NCBI GenBank assembly: GCA_947359465.1
Contig: OX375872.1
Location: forward strand, 126,616,337-126,680,336
Length of the DNA: 64,000 bases
Reading direction: 5' to 3'
From: Metellina segmentata
Lineage: Eukaryota; Arthropoda; Arachnida; Araneae; Tetragnathidae
Shown: positions 20,973 through 36,309 of the stretch, one piece after another
How positions within the stretch are numbered: position 1 is the stretch's first letter
How the letters are laid out: every line of letters begins with the position of its first letter
Translations under genes and position numbers: made by a program
The notes under the pieces: generated by a model
The model's input: only the letters and a program-made list of their open reading frames with translations
What the model was told of the DNA's origin: nothing
The model's database searches: none

Positions 20973-23900
20973 ACATTGCCAAGTTCATTTCTCATTACAA
21001 GTCACCATAATATTTATAGGTTTCAAGTTGTATTTCAAAAACATATCAGCATGCAGAAACGAAGGTTTTCCTGGATTTTAAAATCATCCATGTGTTCCCC
21101 AGGTCTTTAATAATAATGTCTAAATTACCATAGTGAAATTTAATCTGAATCTAATGGCATTTCATATTTAAAGAAATCTAAAAAAAACCCAGATTGCAGG
21201 TATATGAGCTTCTTTCTTCCACTCTATGCTTTCGCTATAAAACGGCCTGATCCATTGCAGTTGTAATTTAAATGACATGTTTTTTTTTCCTTGATCAGTT
21301 TTTATTGTGTTTTCATTGCCTCTTGCCTAAATATTTATCAGGATGGAAATGTTTTGCTTTTTTCTCATGTTGCATTGCATTTCTGTGTCTATTTCTTCAA
21401 TTTGTTGAGATGTATTTGGTATTCACTGATTTATATGAAGCACTGGATTCAATGTTGACTATTTTAGAAGCAAGCATTTATAAAGGATGGCTTAGATTCA
21501 AATTAGTTTTGTTGCAGTGTTTGCATCCACTTTTAACATATATATGTCTGGAATTTTGTTGCTTTATTTCTCCTATACATTGAGCAAATATATTGTTCAT
21601 TTGTGCCAGTATGATGCTTTTGAAAACAACTTTAATATAACCTTTCAGATATCCATCTGAGAACGAAAATTAATGCTGAGTTGCGTGCTATGATTACACA
21701 AAGTCTTCTATCTAATAAAGAAAATATTGACTTGTGTGTAATAAAAACTGGTTTAATAAAACTTATAAAATCTTCATTGTTGCAATTTTTAACTTGCATT
21801 TTTGAATTAATGTTGAAGTTTCTTTCCTAGTTTCTAAAAATATAAACATGGATGACCCTAAATATTTCTCTAGGAACAGTTCTGTTATCGGTTTTTATGG
21901 TCAATTGGTGTCATTCTGTAAGACAATCTAATGAGGTTTTATACATGCCATGGAAAAGAATTTTAGCATAATATTCTATACCAACAACAACTCATTTAAA
22001 AAGGTAATTTGAAAATACATACCAACATATGTGCAATGAATCACAAAGCATGCTGAAAGAACTGGTGCACATTAAGTTTATTGTCATGGGATATGAATTC
22101 CATCCAAGGATCCTAGCTTAGGTGTTGCCTGGTTCAATAGAATGTGGATCTTTCACATGGGAACTGAAACATGAATTGGGTGTGAGAGAATGGCATGGGA
22201 AAATAACTATATATTGAAAAAGCAACAACTGATTGAGTTTTATGAAAAGGTAAATTTAAATCTTGAGACAAATTCATCCTCATTAAAGAAGGGTCAAACA
22301 GGTCAGTCGATCAAAGTGACCATCAGAATTTGAGCATTTCTAATGTGAACACAGGAATTCACCTATACAAATCTTGCCGCAAGCCACTTCTGGGTTCGTC
22401 AACAAAAACCATATAAATCAGTCCAATAACATATCATCACGAATGAATACTAAATTGAGTTCAAATAGCATAGTCTAATCTCACATGTCATATAAACATT
22501 TAATAGGACCTTGTAACTAGAGAGAAATGAATGAATATCTAACCACAGCACACCAAAAAGTATATTCTAGCATTTCATAAAGATCTGAGCATCACAAAAC
22601 ATATTCAATACATACTTTCAGTGCCATCATATCTTACAAAAAGGTAGAAATTAGAAGCATTAGTGAATAATCAATGCAAAATCCAAACCTTTATATCTTC
22701 CAGGAGTACGGGGATATGAATCAGGACGCTTGCTGCTGTGCATGAAAACATTACAGAAATGAATCCTCAATCACAGTTGACAGAAAGCCCCAACAGGTCA
22801 ATTTATCAAAGGGACCATTGGGATTTGAGGATTACATCCAATCACTCACAGCAGATATGAATTCAACCAAACTGCAAGAAATTATTGTTTACTTTTCCCA
22901 TGGAGATACAAATCCACCCCAAAAGGTTTATAAATGCATTGCTAATTATTGTTTACAGTCCCAAATAGTAGGTAACGACACACAGTCCCCCATTCTGTCG
23001 GTGTAAAAAAAAAAAGTAAAAAACTTGATGATTGGATCCTTGTCTATTAGATTCATGTCAAGCGATGGCATCCCTCTTCATTAGAATCATGTTTCCGCGA
23101 TGCACGTTAAATTTGTTATGGATTTCATATTTCTGGTGCACATTAAATCTGTTGTGGATTCATGCTTCCCAAATCTGGTATAACATAGAGGTATAATCAT
23201 TTCCTGAAAGCCACTCTGGTGCCATCTATAAAAGAAGCAACTGGGATAAGAAATCCCTGTTTTATTTATCCTGTCAGGATTTCTCCCAAACAATGAAAAG
23301 GTGTCATTTAAAAGCTTGAAAACACAATCCAAATAGGGGTTGATGCTCACTTTGTAGAAATCTTGTAACTTGCTGTAAGCTGTATGGGGATTTTAAACCT
23401 AATTGGCATATTTTTGCCTTCAGAAGAGAATACATGTTAAAATTCGTAGGATTTCATTTTCCGGTGCAGGATACAATTCCCTGGATATGGATAGCCCCAT
23501 GAACATGTATTGTATAAGATGTAGATATTATGTGTGGCAAGAAAATGATTGTTTCCCAAACCTATTCTCATGTGGTTTTCAATTTGGGATACAATTCACT
23601 GGATAAAATCCCCATGACGTGTGGCATAAAAATGATTTCAGTATATATACTTACAATGCCTTGGCAGAATTCACTGAAACAAGGAATTGAACAATTAAAA
23701 ATATATATATATAAATATATGAATATTTCCCATGGTATGAATAATTCAATAGCAGCTTGCAAAAAATTCGGACTACTCGTGTCTAAATACCATTACTTCA
23801 AGTGTGACCAAGAAACAAACACTTTCTAATCTTATAGCAGAATTCTCGCTGATATGGGAACTGAAACACAATGGATGATGTCAGGTCATCCTGAAAGCAC

Positions 23901-24528
23901 ACTCGTACAGAGGGGCCTCAAACAGGTCGCAGTCTATCCAAGTGACCATCAGGATTTGAGAAGATTAAAAAATATCAGAGTATATGCTGAAAGACGTTCA
24001 ATCTCCATCCAGTTTCCAAAGGACGATAGCATACATTAAAATGTTTTTGGCTTAATATATTTTATGATCTATTCTCACAAACAGCTGTTATGTTTCTCTC
24101 CTGCTTGAAAACACAATCTAAATACTTAACTCTACTTAATGAATAACCTATTGATTGTGAAAACAAATAATGGAAGAGCCTAGCAAAACATTACACTGAA
24201 TAATATTAAATACTTGTTGTTACATTTCTATTATTGAACAAGTCTCACTCAATAAACATTCCTCGAAATGGGTCAATGTTTTCAAAGGCTCCAGATGAAA
24301 GAATCTCACCGTTATATTGTATACTCTAACAGGAGTATGGGGATATGAATCCTATGTAAACAACACACCAGTTGTTTAAATGGTGCTAATTACTGTAGTG
24401 ACATGGCATTTAAAATTACATTTTATAGTTTTGTACTGCAAATGTGTAGCTTTCAATTAACAAGTAATACTTTTCATAAAACTTAATTTAATTAGTTTTA
24501 ATGTCCTTCAACTATATATAACCAGCAA

Positions 24529-24595
24529 GTATAGGTCATATTACTCTACAAAATTCTTGTTACTTAAGAATTTTGTACAGTAGTATGCCCTATAC
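24529..24595 (+). other. Hairpin core, unit 4
   Basis: The arms are unchanged and are followed by (AT)8, the longest run in the window. Confidence 0.85.
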
Positions 24596-26403
24596 CTGCT
24601 GATCATATATATATATATATTTGATACAGTATTTGTAAATGTGAATGCAGCACCATCTCATAGCAAGCCCCATGAATGACTTGTATGTGTGTGAACAGTT
24701 ACAAATACATAATCTTTTGTAGGTGCAGTCTATCCCATCAGGATTTGAGAAGTTAATCGAAACAGGGTTTGTGCATGGTAGGAATTTACAACACAGACAT
24801 GCACGTTCAATCTGGGACAGTGTTTGTAAATGTGAATGCAGCTCACTTGTGAACAGTTACAATCGGTATGTAAATCTGCCATGACATTGAATTTAAAAAA
24901 AAGTATTTTCTTCCTATTGCCACATGTGTCGAGATCAATCCAGCCAAAAATAACAACCAGTGTCAAATAAATTACCAGCAACCTAAAATGTTTTTTTTAC
25001 TTGAAATGAAATATCAACCAGTTTGTTTCCAATCCAAAAAAAGTAAATTAGCAAGCCAGAATTCACAACAGTTGCGTTTATCAACAAAAAAGCACCGTTT
25101 TGCTTCAAATGTAAACAATACTTGGGAAATTGAAACCCTGATCCAATACAGATTTAACATGCACATGAATTTAGAAAAATGAAACAATGACTACAGATTT
25201 AACGTGCACCAGATTTAAACAATGAAACCATGACAGTTGTAAAGGCACAACCGATTGATTTGTACACTAGATTTGGGAAAATGAAACCCTGATCCTTTTC
25301 AAGAATCTAAACACAGTAACACCAAAAATGTTTGTCTGAAACCTTTTCCTAAAAAAAACTTTTCTGAAACCTTTTACTAAAAATACAGGAGACAGGTGCA
25401 TGTTAAATCTGTTGTCTTGGATCAGGATTTCATTTTCCTAAAATTAAGGAGAAAGCTGCATGTTAAATCTGTTGTCTTGAGGTTATTCAATGGGATGTGG
25501 ATAGTTCTCATGGGAACTGAAACCTGGTTGGGTGTATATTACACGAGTTTTATACATGGCATGGAAAAGGGTTCTAGCAAGATATTCTATAGCAACCACA
25601 ACTCATTTAAAAAGGTAACTAAAAATACATACCAACTTAGTGCAATGAATCACAAAGCATGCTCAAAGAACAGGTGCACATTCAATTTATTGTCATGGGA
25701 TATGAATTCCATCCAAGGATCCTAGCTCAGGTGTTGTATGGATCTTTCATATGAGAACTGAAACATGGATTGGGTTTGAGAGAATAGCATGGGAAAATAA
25801 GTTGATACTGAAAAAAACAACCACTGATTGAGAACCAGATAAATCAGTCCAATAACACATCACAACGAATGAATACTAAATTGAGTTCAATGAGCATAAT
25901 CAAATCTCACAAGTCAAATAAACATTTAATCGGATCTTGTAACTAGAGAGAAATGAATGAATATCTCACCACTGCACACCAAAAAGTATATTCTAGCATG
26001 TCATAAAGATCGGAGCATCACAAAACAAATTCAATAGATACTTTCAGGGCCATCAAATCTTATAAATAGGTATAAATGAGAAGCATTAGTGAATAATCAA
26101 TACCTTTATATCTTCCAGGAGTACGGGGATATGAATCAGGATGCTTGCTGCTGTGCATGAAAACATTACAAAAATGAATCACTCAAACACAGACTACACA
26201 CAGTTGACAGAAAGCCCCAACAGGTCAATTTATCAATGGGACCATTGGGATTTGAGCATTTCATCCAATCACTCACAGCACATATGAATTCAACCAAACT
26301 GCAGGAAATTATTGTTTACTTTCCCCATGGAGATACAAATCCATCCCAAAAGTTTTATAAATGTGTTGCTAATTATTGTTCACAGTCCAAAATGGTAGGT
26401 AAC

Positions 26404-26832
26404 AACCGGACACATACGACTTCCATCAACAATAGATGGGAGATCATATTGTTCCAAATGCATTTCCATTTGCCCCTTCCACTTACTCCAATTTCCAGCT
26501 CCTTCCACTTTGTCTATCTGTACCTTTAGATCAGCTATACTAGCGACTCGCTCTGCTAGGCCTAACTTAATAAAGTTCGTTTTCCTTTTCAAAAACTGCA
26601 GATTTACTTCACTTAGTTTTAAAACGTGATAAGCCCATAACCTGATACGATTATCAACAAATCAGGGTCATCAAACAAAACAGGAAAACTCAAGGGCTAA
26701 GAGAATAAGAATTTAATATGTAAACAAAATACATATTACACAAAAGAGAATAGAATGCATTAGTGAGAAGTTGTAGTTGTAGTTAATACAACAGGTATAT
26801 AAGTTGAGTTGTAGCTCGTCTCTTTTCCAACA
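26404..26832 (-). mobile_element. Copia remnant, unit 5
   Basis: NFIKL type; the LTR is 26643-26832. Confidence 0.75.
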
Positions 26833-29800
26833 ACATTGCCAAGTTCATTTCTCATTACAAGTCACCATAATATTTATAGGTTTCAAGTTGTATTTCAAAA
26901 ACATATCAGCATGCAGAAACGAAGGTTTTCCTGGATTTTAAAATCATCCATGTGTTCCCCAGGTCTTTAATAATAATGTCTAAATTACCATAGTGAAATT
27001 TAATCTGAATCTAATGGCATTTCATATTTAAAGAAATCTAAAAAAAAACCAGATTGCAGGTATATGAGCTTCTTTCTTCCACGCTATGCTTTCGCTATAA
27101 AACGGCCTGATCCATTGCAGTTGTAATTTAAATGACATGTTTTTTTTTCCTTGATCAGTTTTTATTGTGTTTTCATTGCCTCTTGCCTAAATATTTATCA
27201 GGATGGAAATGTTTTGCTTTTTTCTCATGTTGCATTGCATTTCTGTGTCTATTTCTTCAATTTGTTGAGATGTATTTGGTATTCACTGATTTATATGAAG
27301 CACTGGATTCAATGTTGACTATTTTAGAAGCAAGCATTTATAAAGGATGGCTTAGATTCAAATTAGTTTTGTTGCAGTGTTTGCATCCACTTTTAACATA
27401 TATATGTCTGGAATTTTGTTGCTTTATTTCTCCTATACATTGAGCAAATATATTGTTCATTTGTGCCAGTATGATGCTTTTGAAAACAACTTTAATATAA
27501 CCTTTCAGATATCCATCTGAGAACGAAAATTAATGCTGAGTTGCGTGCTATGATTACACAAAGTCTTCTATCTAATAAAGAAAATATTGACTTGTGTGTA
27601 ATAAAAACTGGTTTAATAAAACTTATAAAATCTTCATTGTTGCAATTTTTAACTTGCATTTTTGAATTAATGTTGAAGTTTCTTTCCTAGTTTCTAAAAA
27701 TATAAACATGGATGACCCTAAATATTTCTCTAGGAACAGTTCTGTTATCGGTTTTTATGGTCAATTGGTGTCATTCTGTAAGACAATCTAATGAGGTTTT
27801 ATACATGCCATGGAAAAGAATTTTAGCATAATATTCTATACCAACAACAACTCATTTAAAAAGGTAATTTGAAAATACATACCAACATATGTGCAATGAA
27901 TCACAAAGCATGCTGAAAGAACTGGTGCACATTAAGTTTATTGTCATGGGATATGAATTCCATCCAAGGATCCTAGCTTAGGTGTTGCCTGGTTCAATAG
28001 AATGTGGATCTTTCACATGGGAACTGAAACATGAATTGGGTGTGAGAGAATGGCATGGGAAAATAACTATATATTGAAAAAGCAACAACTGATTGAGTTT
28101 TATGAAAAGGTAAATTTAAATCTTGAGACAAATTCATCCTCATTAAAGAAGGGTCAAACAGGTCAGTCGATCAAAGTGACCATCAGAATTTGAGCATTTC
28201 TAATGTGAACACAGGAATTCACCTATACAAATCTTGCCGCAAGCCACTTCTGGGTTCGTCAACAAAAACCATATAAATCAGTCCAATAACATATCATCAC
28301 GAATGAATACTAAATTGAGTTCAAATAGCATAGTCTAATCTCACATGTCATATAAACATTTAATAGGACCTTGTAACTAGAGAGAAATGAATGAATATCT
28401 AACCACAGCACACCAAAAAGTATATTCTAGCATTTCATAAAGATCTGAGCATCACAAAACATATTCAATACATACTTTCAGTGCCATCATATCTTACAAA
28501 AAGGTAGAAATTAGAAGCATTAGTGAATAATCAATGCAAAATCCAAACCTTTATATCTTCCAGGAGTACGGGGATATGAATCAGGACGCTTGCTGCTGTG
28601 CATGAAAACATTACAGAAATGAATCCTCAAACACAGTTGACAGAAAGCCCCAACAGGTCAATTTATCAAAGGGACCATTGGGATTTGAGGATTACATCCA
28701 ATCACTCACAGCAGATATGAATTCAACCAAACTGCAAGAAATTATTGTTTACTTTCCCCATGGAGATACAAATCCACCCCAAAAGGTTTATAAATGCATT
28801 GCTAATTATTGTTTACAGTCCCAAATAGTAGGTAACGACACACAGTCCCCCATTCTGTCGGTGTAAAAAAAAAAAGTAAAAAACTTGATGATTGGATCCT
28901 TGTCTATTAGATTCATGTCAAGCGATGGCATCCCTCTTCATTAGAATCATGTTTCCGCGATGCACGTTAAATTTGTTATGGATTTCATATTTCTGGTGCA
29001 CATTAAATCTGTTGTGGATTCATGCTTCCCAAATCTGGTATAACATAGAGGTATAATCATTTCCTGAAAGCCACTCTGGTGCCATCTATAAAAGAAGCAA
29101 CTGGGATTAGAAATCCCTGTTTTATTTATCCTGTCAGGATTTCTCCCAAACAATGAAAAGGTGTCATTTAAAAGCTTGAAAACACAATCCAAATAGGGGT
29201 TGATGCTCACTTTGTAGAAATCTTGTAACTTGCTGTAAGCTGTATGGGGATTTTAAACCTAATTGGCATATTTTTGCCTTCAGAAGAGAATACATGTTAA
29301 AATTTGTAGGATTTCATTTTCCGGTGCAGGATACAATTCCCTGGATATGGATAGCCCCATGAACATGTATTGTATAAGATGTAGATATTATGTGTGGCAA
29401 GAAAATGATTGTTTCCCAAACCTATTCTCATGTGGTTTTCAATTTGGGATACAATTCACTGGATAAAATCCCCATGACGTGTGGCATAAAAATGATTTCA
29501 GTATATATACTTACAATGCCTTGGCAGAATTCACTGAAACAAGGAATTGAACAATTAAAAATATATATATATAAATATATGAATATTTCCCATGGTATGA
29601 ATAATTCAATAGCAGCTTGCAAAAAATTCGGACTACTCGTGTCTAAATACCATTACTTCAAGTGTGACCAAGAAACAAACACTTTCTAATCTTATAGCAG
29701 AATTCTCGCTGATATGGGAACTGAAACACAATGGATGATGTCAGGTCATCCTGAAAGCACACTCGTACAGAGGGGCCTCAAACAGGTCGCAGTCTATCCA

Positions 29801-30386
29801 AGTGACCATCAGGATTTGAGAAGATTAAAAAATATCAGAGTATATGCTGAAAGACGTTCAATCTCCATCCAGTTTCCAAAGGACGATAGCATACATTAAA
29901 ATGTTTTTGGCTTAATATATTTTATGATCTATTCTCACAAACAGCTGTTATGTTTCTCTCCTGCTTGAAAACACAATCTAAATACTTAACTCTACTTAAT
30001 GAATAACCTATTGATTGTGAAAACAAATAATGGAAGAGCCTAGCAAAACATTACACTGAATAATATTAAATACTTGTTGTTACATTTCTATTATTGAACA
30101 AGTCTCACTCAATAAACATTCCTCGAAATGGGTCAATGTTTTCAAAGGCTCCAGATGAAAGAATCTCACCGTTATATTGTATACTCTAACAGGAGTATGG
30201 GGATATGAATCCTATGTAAACAACACACCAGTTGTTTAAATGGTGCTAATTACTGTAGTGACATGGCATTTAAAATTACATTTTATAGTTTTGTACTGCA
30301 AATGTAGCTTTCAATTAACAAGTAATACTTTTCATAAAACTTAATTTAATTAGTTTTAATGTCCTTCAACTATATATAACCAGCAA

Positions 30387-30453
30387 GTATAGGTCATATT
30401 ACTCTACAAAATTCTTGTTACTTAAGAATTTTGTACAGTAGTATGCCCTATAC
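30387..30453 (+). other. Hairpin core, unit 5
   Basis: The arms are unchanged and are followed by (AT)7. Confidence 0.85.
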
Positions 30454-32259
30454 CTGCTGATCATATATATATATATTTGATACAGTATTTGTAAATGTGA
30501 ATGCAGCACCATCTCATAGCAAGCCCCATGAATGACTTGTATGTGTGTGAACAGTTACAAATACATAATCTTTTGTAGGTGCAGTCTATCCCATCAGGAT
30601 TTGAGAAGTTAATCGAAACAGGGTTTGTGCATGGTAGGAATTTACAACACAGACATGCACGTTCAATCTGGGACAGTGTTTGTAAATGTGAATGCAGCTC
30701 ACTTGTGAACAGTTACAATCGGTATGTAAATCTGCCATGACATTGAATTTAAAAAAAAGTATTTTCTTCCTATTGCCACATGTGTCGAGATCAATCCAGC
30801 CAAAAATAACAACCAGTGTCAAATAAATTACCAGCAACCTAAAATGTTTTTTTTACTTGAAATGAAATATCAACCAGTTTGTTTCCAATCCAAAAAAAGT
30901 AAATTAGCAAGCCAGAATTCACAACAGTTGCGTTTATCAACAAAAAAGCACCGTTTTGCTTCAAATGTAAACAATACTTGGGAAATTGAAACCCTGATCC
31001 AATACAGATTTAACATGCACATGAATTTAGAAAAATGAAACAATGACTACAGATTTAACGTGCACCAGATTTAAACAATGAAACCATGACAGTTGTAAAG
31101 GCACAACCGATTGATTTGTACACTAGATTTGGGAAAATGAAACCCTGATCCTTTTCAAGAATCTAAACACAGTAACACCAAAAATGTTTGTCTGAAACCT
31201 TTTCCTAAAAAAAACTTTTCTGAAACCTTTTACTAAAAATACAGGAGACAGGTGCATGTTAAATCTGTTGTCTTGGATCAGGATTTCATTTTCCTAAAAT
31301 TAAGGAGAAAGCTGCATGTTAAATCTGTTGTCTTGAGGTTATTCAATGGGATGTGGATAGTTCTCATGGGAACTGAAACCTGGTTGGGTGTATATTACAC
31401 GAGTTTTATACATGGCATGGAAAAGGGTTCTAGCAAGATATTCTATAGCAACCACAACTCATTTAAAAAGGTAACTAAAAATACATACCAACTTAGTGCA
31501 ATGAATCACAAAGCATGCTCAAAGAACAGGTGCACATTCAATTTATTGTCATGGGATATGAATTCCATCCAAGGATCCTAGCTCAGGTGTTGTATGGATC
31601 TTTCATATGAGAACTGAAACATGGATTGGGTTTGAGAGAATAGCATGGGAAAATAAGTTGATACTGAAAAAAACAACCACTGATTGAGAACCAGATAAAT
31701 CAGTCCAATAACACATCACAACGAATGAATACTAAATTGAGTTCAATGAGCATAATCAAATCTCACATGTCAAATAAACATTTAATCGGATCTTGTAACT
31801 AGAGAGAAATGAATGAATATCTCACCACTGCACACCAAAAAGTATATTCTAGCATGTCATAAAGATCGGAGCATCACAAAACAAATTCAATAGATACTTT
31901 CAAGGCCATCAAATCTTATAAATAGGTATAAATGAGAAGCATTAGTGAATAATCAATACCTTTATATCTTCCAGGAGTACGGGGATATGAATCAGGATGC
32001 TTGCTGCTGTGCATGAAAACATTACAAAAATGAATCACTCAAACACAGACTACACACAGTTGACAGAAAGCCCCAACAGGTCAATTTATCAATGGGACCA
32101 TTGGGATTTGAGCATTTCATCCAATCACTCACAGCACATATGAATTCAACCAAACTGCAGGAAATTATTGTTTACTTTCTCCATGGAGATACAAATCCAT
32201 CCCAAAAGTTTTATAAATGTGTTGCTAATTATTGTTCACAGTCCAAAATGGTAGGTAAC

Positions 32260-32688
32260 AACCGGACACATACGACTTCCATCAACAATAGATGGGAGAT
32301 CATATTGTTCCAAATGCATTTCCATTTGCCCCTTCCACTTACTCCAATTTCCAGCTCCTTCCACTTTGTCTATCTGTACCTTTAGATCAGCTATACTAGC
32401 GACTCGCTCTGCTAGGCCTAACTTAATAAAGTTCGTTTTCCTTTTCAAAAACTGCAGATTTACTTCACTTAGTTTTAAAACGTGATAAGCCCATAACCTG
32501 ATACGATTATCAACAAATCAGGGTCATCAAACAAAACAGGAAAACTCAAGGGCTAAGAGAATAAGAATTTAATATGTAAACAAAATACATATTACACAAA
32601 AGAGAATAGAATGCATTAGTGAGAAGTTGTAGTTGTAGTTAATACAACAGGTATATAAGTTGAGTTGTAGCTCGTCTCTTTTCCAACA
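32260..32688 (-). mobile_element. Copia remnant, unit 6
   Basis: NFIKL type; the LTR is 32499-32688. Confidence 0.75.
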
Positions 32689-35600
32689 ACATTGCCAAGT
32701 TCATTTCTCATTACAAGTCACCATAATATTTATAGGTTTCAAGTTGTATTTCAAAAACATATCAGCATGCAGAAACGAAGGTTTTCCTGGATTTTAAAAT
32801 CATCCATGTGTTCCCCAGGTCTTTAATAATAATGTCTAAATTACCATAGTGAAATTTAATCTGAATCTAATGGCATTTCATATTTAAAGAAATCTAAAAA
32901 AAACCCAGATTGCAGGTATATGAGCTTCTTTCTTCCACTCTATGCTTTCGCTATAAAACGGCCTGATCCATTGCAGTTGTAATTTAAATGACATGTTTTT
33001 TTTTCCTTGATCAGTTTTTATTGTGTTTTCATTGCCTCTTGCCTAAATATTTATCAGGATGGAAATGTTTTGCTTTTTTCTCATGTTGCATTGCATTTCT
33101 GTGTCTATTTCTTCAATTTGTTGAGATGTATTTGGTATTCACTGATTTATATGAAGCACTGGATTCAATGTTGACTATTTTAGAAGCAAGCATTTATAAA
33201 GGATGGCTTAGATTCAAATTAGTTTTGTTGCAGTGTTTGCATCCACTTTTAACATATATATGTCTGGAATTTTGTTGCTTTATTTCTCCTATACATTGAG
33301 CAAATATATTGTTCATTTGTGCCAGTATGATGCTTTTGAAAACAACTTTAATATAACCTTTCAGATATCCATCTGAGAACGAAAATTAATGCTGAGTTGC
33401 GTGCTATGATTACACAAAGTCTTCTATCTAATAAAGAAAATATTGACCTGTGTGTAATAAAAACTGGTTTAATAAAACTTATAAAATCTTCATTGTTGCA
33501 ATTTTTAACTTGCATTTTTGAATTAATGTTGAAGTTTCTTTCCTAGTTTCTAAAAATATAAACATGGATGACCCTAAATATTTCTCTAGGAACAGTTCTG
33601 TTATCGGTTTTTATGGTCAATTGGTGTCATTCTGTAAGACAATCTAATGAGGTTTTATACATGCCATGGAAAAGAATTTTAGCATAATATTCTATACCAA
33701 CAACAACTCATTTAAAAAGGTAATTTGAAAATACATACCAACATATGTGCAATGAATCACAAAGCATGCTGAAAGAACTGGTGCACATTAAGTTTATTGT
33801 CATGGGATATGAATTCCATCCAAGGATCCTAGCTTAGGTGTTGCCTGGTTCAATAGAATGTGGATCTTTCACATGGGAACTGAAACATGAATTGGGTGTG
33901 AGAGAATGGCATGGGAAAATAACTATATATTGAAAAAGCAACAACTGATTGAGTTTTATGAAAAGGTAAATTTAAATCTTGAGACAAATTCATCCTCATT
34001 AAAGAAGGGTCAAACAGGTCAGTCGATCAAAGTGACCATCAGAATTTGAGCATTTCTAATGTGAACACAGGAATTCACCTATACAAATCTTGCCGCAAGC
34101 CACTTCTGGGTTCGTCAACAAAAACCATATAAATCAGTCCAATAACATATCATCACGAATGAATACTAAATTGAGTTCAAATAGCATAGTCTAATCTCAC
34201 ATGTCATATAAACATTTAATAGGACCTTGTAACTAGAGAGAAATGAATGAATATCTAACCACAGCACACCAAAAAGTATATTCTAGCATTTCATAAAGAT
34301 CTGAGCATCACAAAACATATTCAATACATACTTTCAGTGCCATCATATCTTACAAAAAGGTAGAAATTAGAAGCATTAGTGAATAATCAATGCAAAATCC
34401 AAACCTTTATATCTTCCAGGAGTACGGGGATATGAATCAGGACGCTTGCTGCTGTGCATGAAAACATTACAGAAATGAATCCTCAATCACAGTTGACAGA
34501 AAGCCCCAACAGGTCAATTTATCAAAGGGACCATTGGGATTTGAGGATTACATCCAATCACTCACAGCAGATATGAATTCAACCAAACTGCAAGAAATTA
34601 TTGTTTACTTTCCCCATGGAGATACAAATCCACCCCAAAAGGTTTATAAATGCATTGCTAATTATTGTTTACAGTCCCAAATAGTAGGTAACGACACACA
34701 GTCCCCCATTCTGTCGGTGTAAAAAAAAAAAGTAAAAAACTTGATGATTGGATCCTTGTCTATTAGATTCATGTCAAGCGATGGCATCCCTCTTCATTAG
34801 AATCATGTTTCCGCGATGCACGTTAAATTTGTTATGGATTTCATATTTCTGGTGCACATTAAATCTGTTGTGGATTCATGCTTCCCAAATCTGGTATAAC
34901 ATAGAGGTATAATCATTTCCTGAAAGCCACTCTGGTGCCATCTATAAAAGAAGCAACTGGGATAAGAAATCCCTGTTTTATTTATCCTGTCAGGATTTCT
35001 CCCAAACAATGAAAAGGTGTCATTTAAAAGCTTGAAAACACAATCCAAATAGGGGTTGATGCTCACTTTGTAGAAATCTTGTAACTTGCTGTAAGCTGTA
35101 TGGGGATTTTAAACCTAATTGGCATATTTTTGCCTTCAGAAGAGAATACATGTTAAAATTCGTAGGATTTCATTTTCCGGTGCAGGATACAATTCCCTGG
35201 ATATGGATAGCCCCATGAACATGTATTGTATAAGATGTAGATATTATGTGTGGCAAGAAAATGATTGTTTCCCAAACCTATTCTCATGTGGTTTTCAATT
35301 TGGGATACAATTCACTGGATAAAATCCCCATGACGTGTGGCATAAAAATGATTTCAGTATATATACTTACAATGCCTTGGCAGAATTCACTGAAACAAGG
35401 AATTGAACAATTAAAAATATATATATATAAATATATGAATATTTCCCATGGTATGAATAATTCAATAGCAGCTTGCAAAAAATTCGGACTACTCGTGTCT
35501 AAATACCATTACTTCAAGTGTGACCAAGAAACAAACACTTTCTAATCTTATAGCAGAATTCTCGCTGATATGGGAACTGAAACACAATGGATGATGTCAG

Positions 35601-36242
35601 GTCATCCTGAAAGCACACTCGTACAGAGGGGCCTCAAACAGGTCGCAGTCTATCCAAGTGACCATCAGGATTTGAGAAGATTAAAAAATATCAGAGTATA
35701 TGCTGAAAGACGTTCAATCTCCATCCAGTTTCCAAAGGACGATAGCATACATTAAAATGTTTTTGGCTTAATATATTTTATGATCTATTCTCACAAACAG
35801 CTGTTATGTTTCTCTCCTGCTTGAAAACACAATCTAAATACTTAACTCTACTTAATGAATAACCTATTGATTGTGAAAACAAATAATGGAAGAGCCTAGC
35901 AAAACATTACACTGAATAATATTAAATACTTGTTGTTACATTTCTATTATTGAACAAGTCTCACTCAATAAACATTCCTCGAAATGGGTCAATGTTTTCA
36001 AAGGCTCCAGATGAAAGAATCTCACCGTTATATTGTATACTCTAACAGGAGTATGGGGATATGAATCCTATGTAAACAACACACCAGTTGTTTAAATGGT
36101 GCTAATTACTGTAGTGACATGGCATTTAAAATTACATTTTATAGTTTTGTACTGCAAATGTAGCTTTCAATTAACAAGTAATACTTTTCATAAAACTTAA
36201 TTTAATTAGTTTTAATGTCCTTCAACTATATATAACCAGCAA

Positions 36243-36309
36243 GTATAGGTCATATTACTCTACAAAATTCTTGTTACTTAAGAATTTTGTACAGTAGTAT
36301 GCCCTATAC
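36243..36309 (+). other. Hairpin core, unit 6
   Basis: The arms are unchanged and are followed by (AT)7. Confidence 0.85.

Larger units (their letters stand above)
19499..25358 (+). repeat. Array unit 4 (5860 bp)
   Basis: It shares T at 22896 with unit 7 (40468), turning Pro to Ser in the A' exon-like frame; the other units have C. It is 4 bp longer than units 3, 5, 6 and 7 because of a private TG near 24445 and one extra AT in the microsatellite. Confidence 0.95.
25359..31214 (+). repeat. Array unit 5 (5856 bp, mosaic)
   Basis: In its first half it carries variants typical of units 8 to 10, such as ACAAGTC near 25911 and TTTCAGGGCC near 26044. Around 27720-28560 it follows units 3 and 4, and further on it mixes both types. 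This patchwork is what gene conversion or unequal crossover between subtypes would leave. Confidence 0.93.
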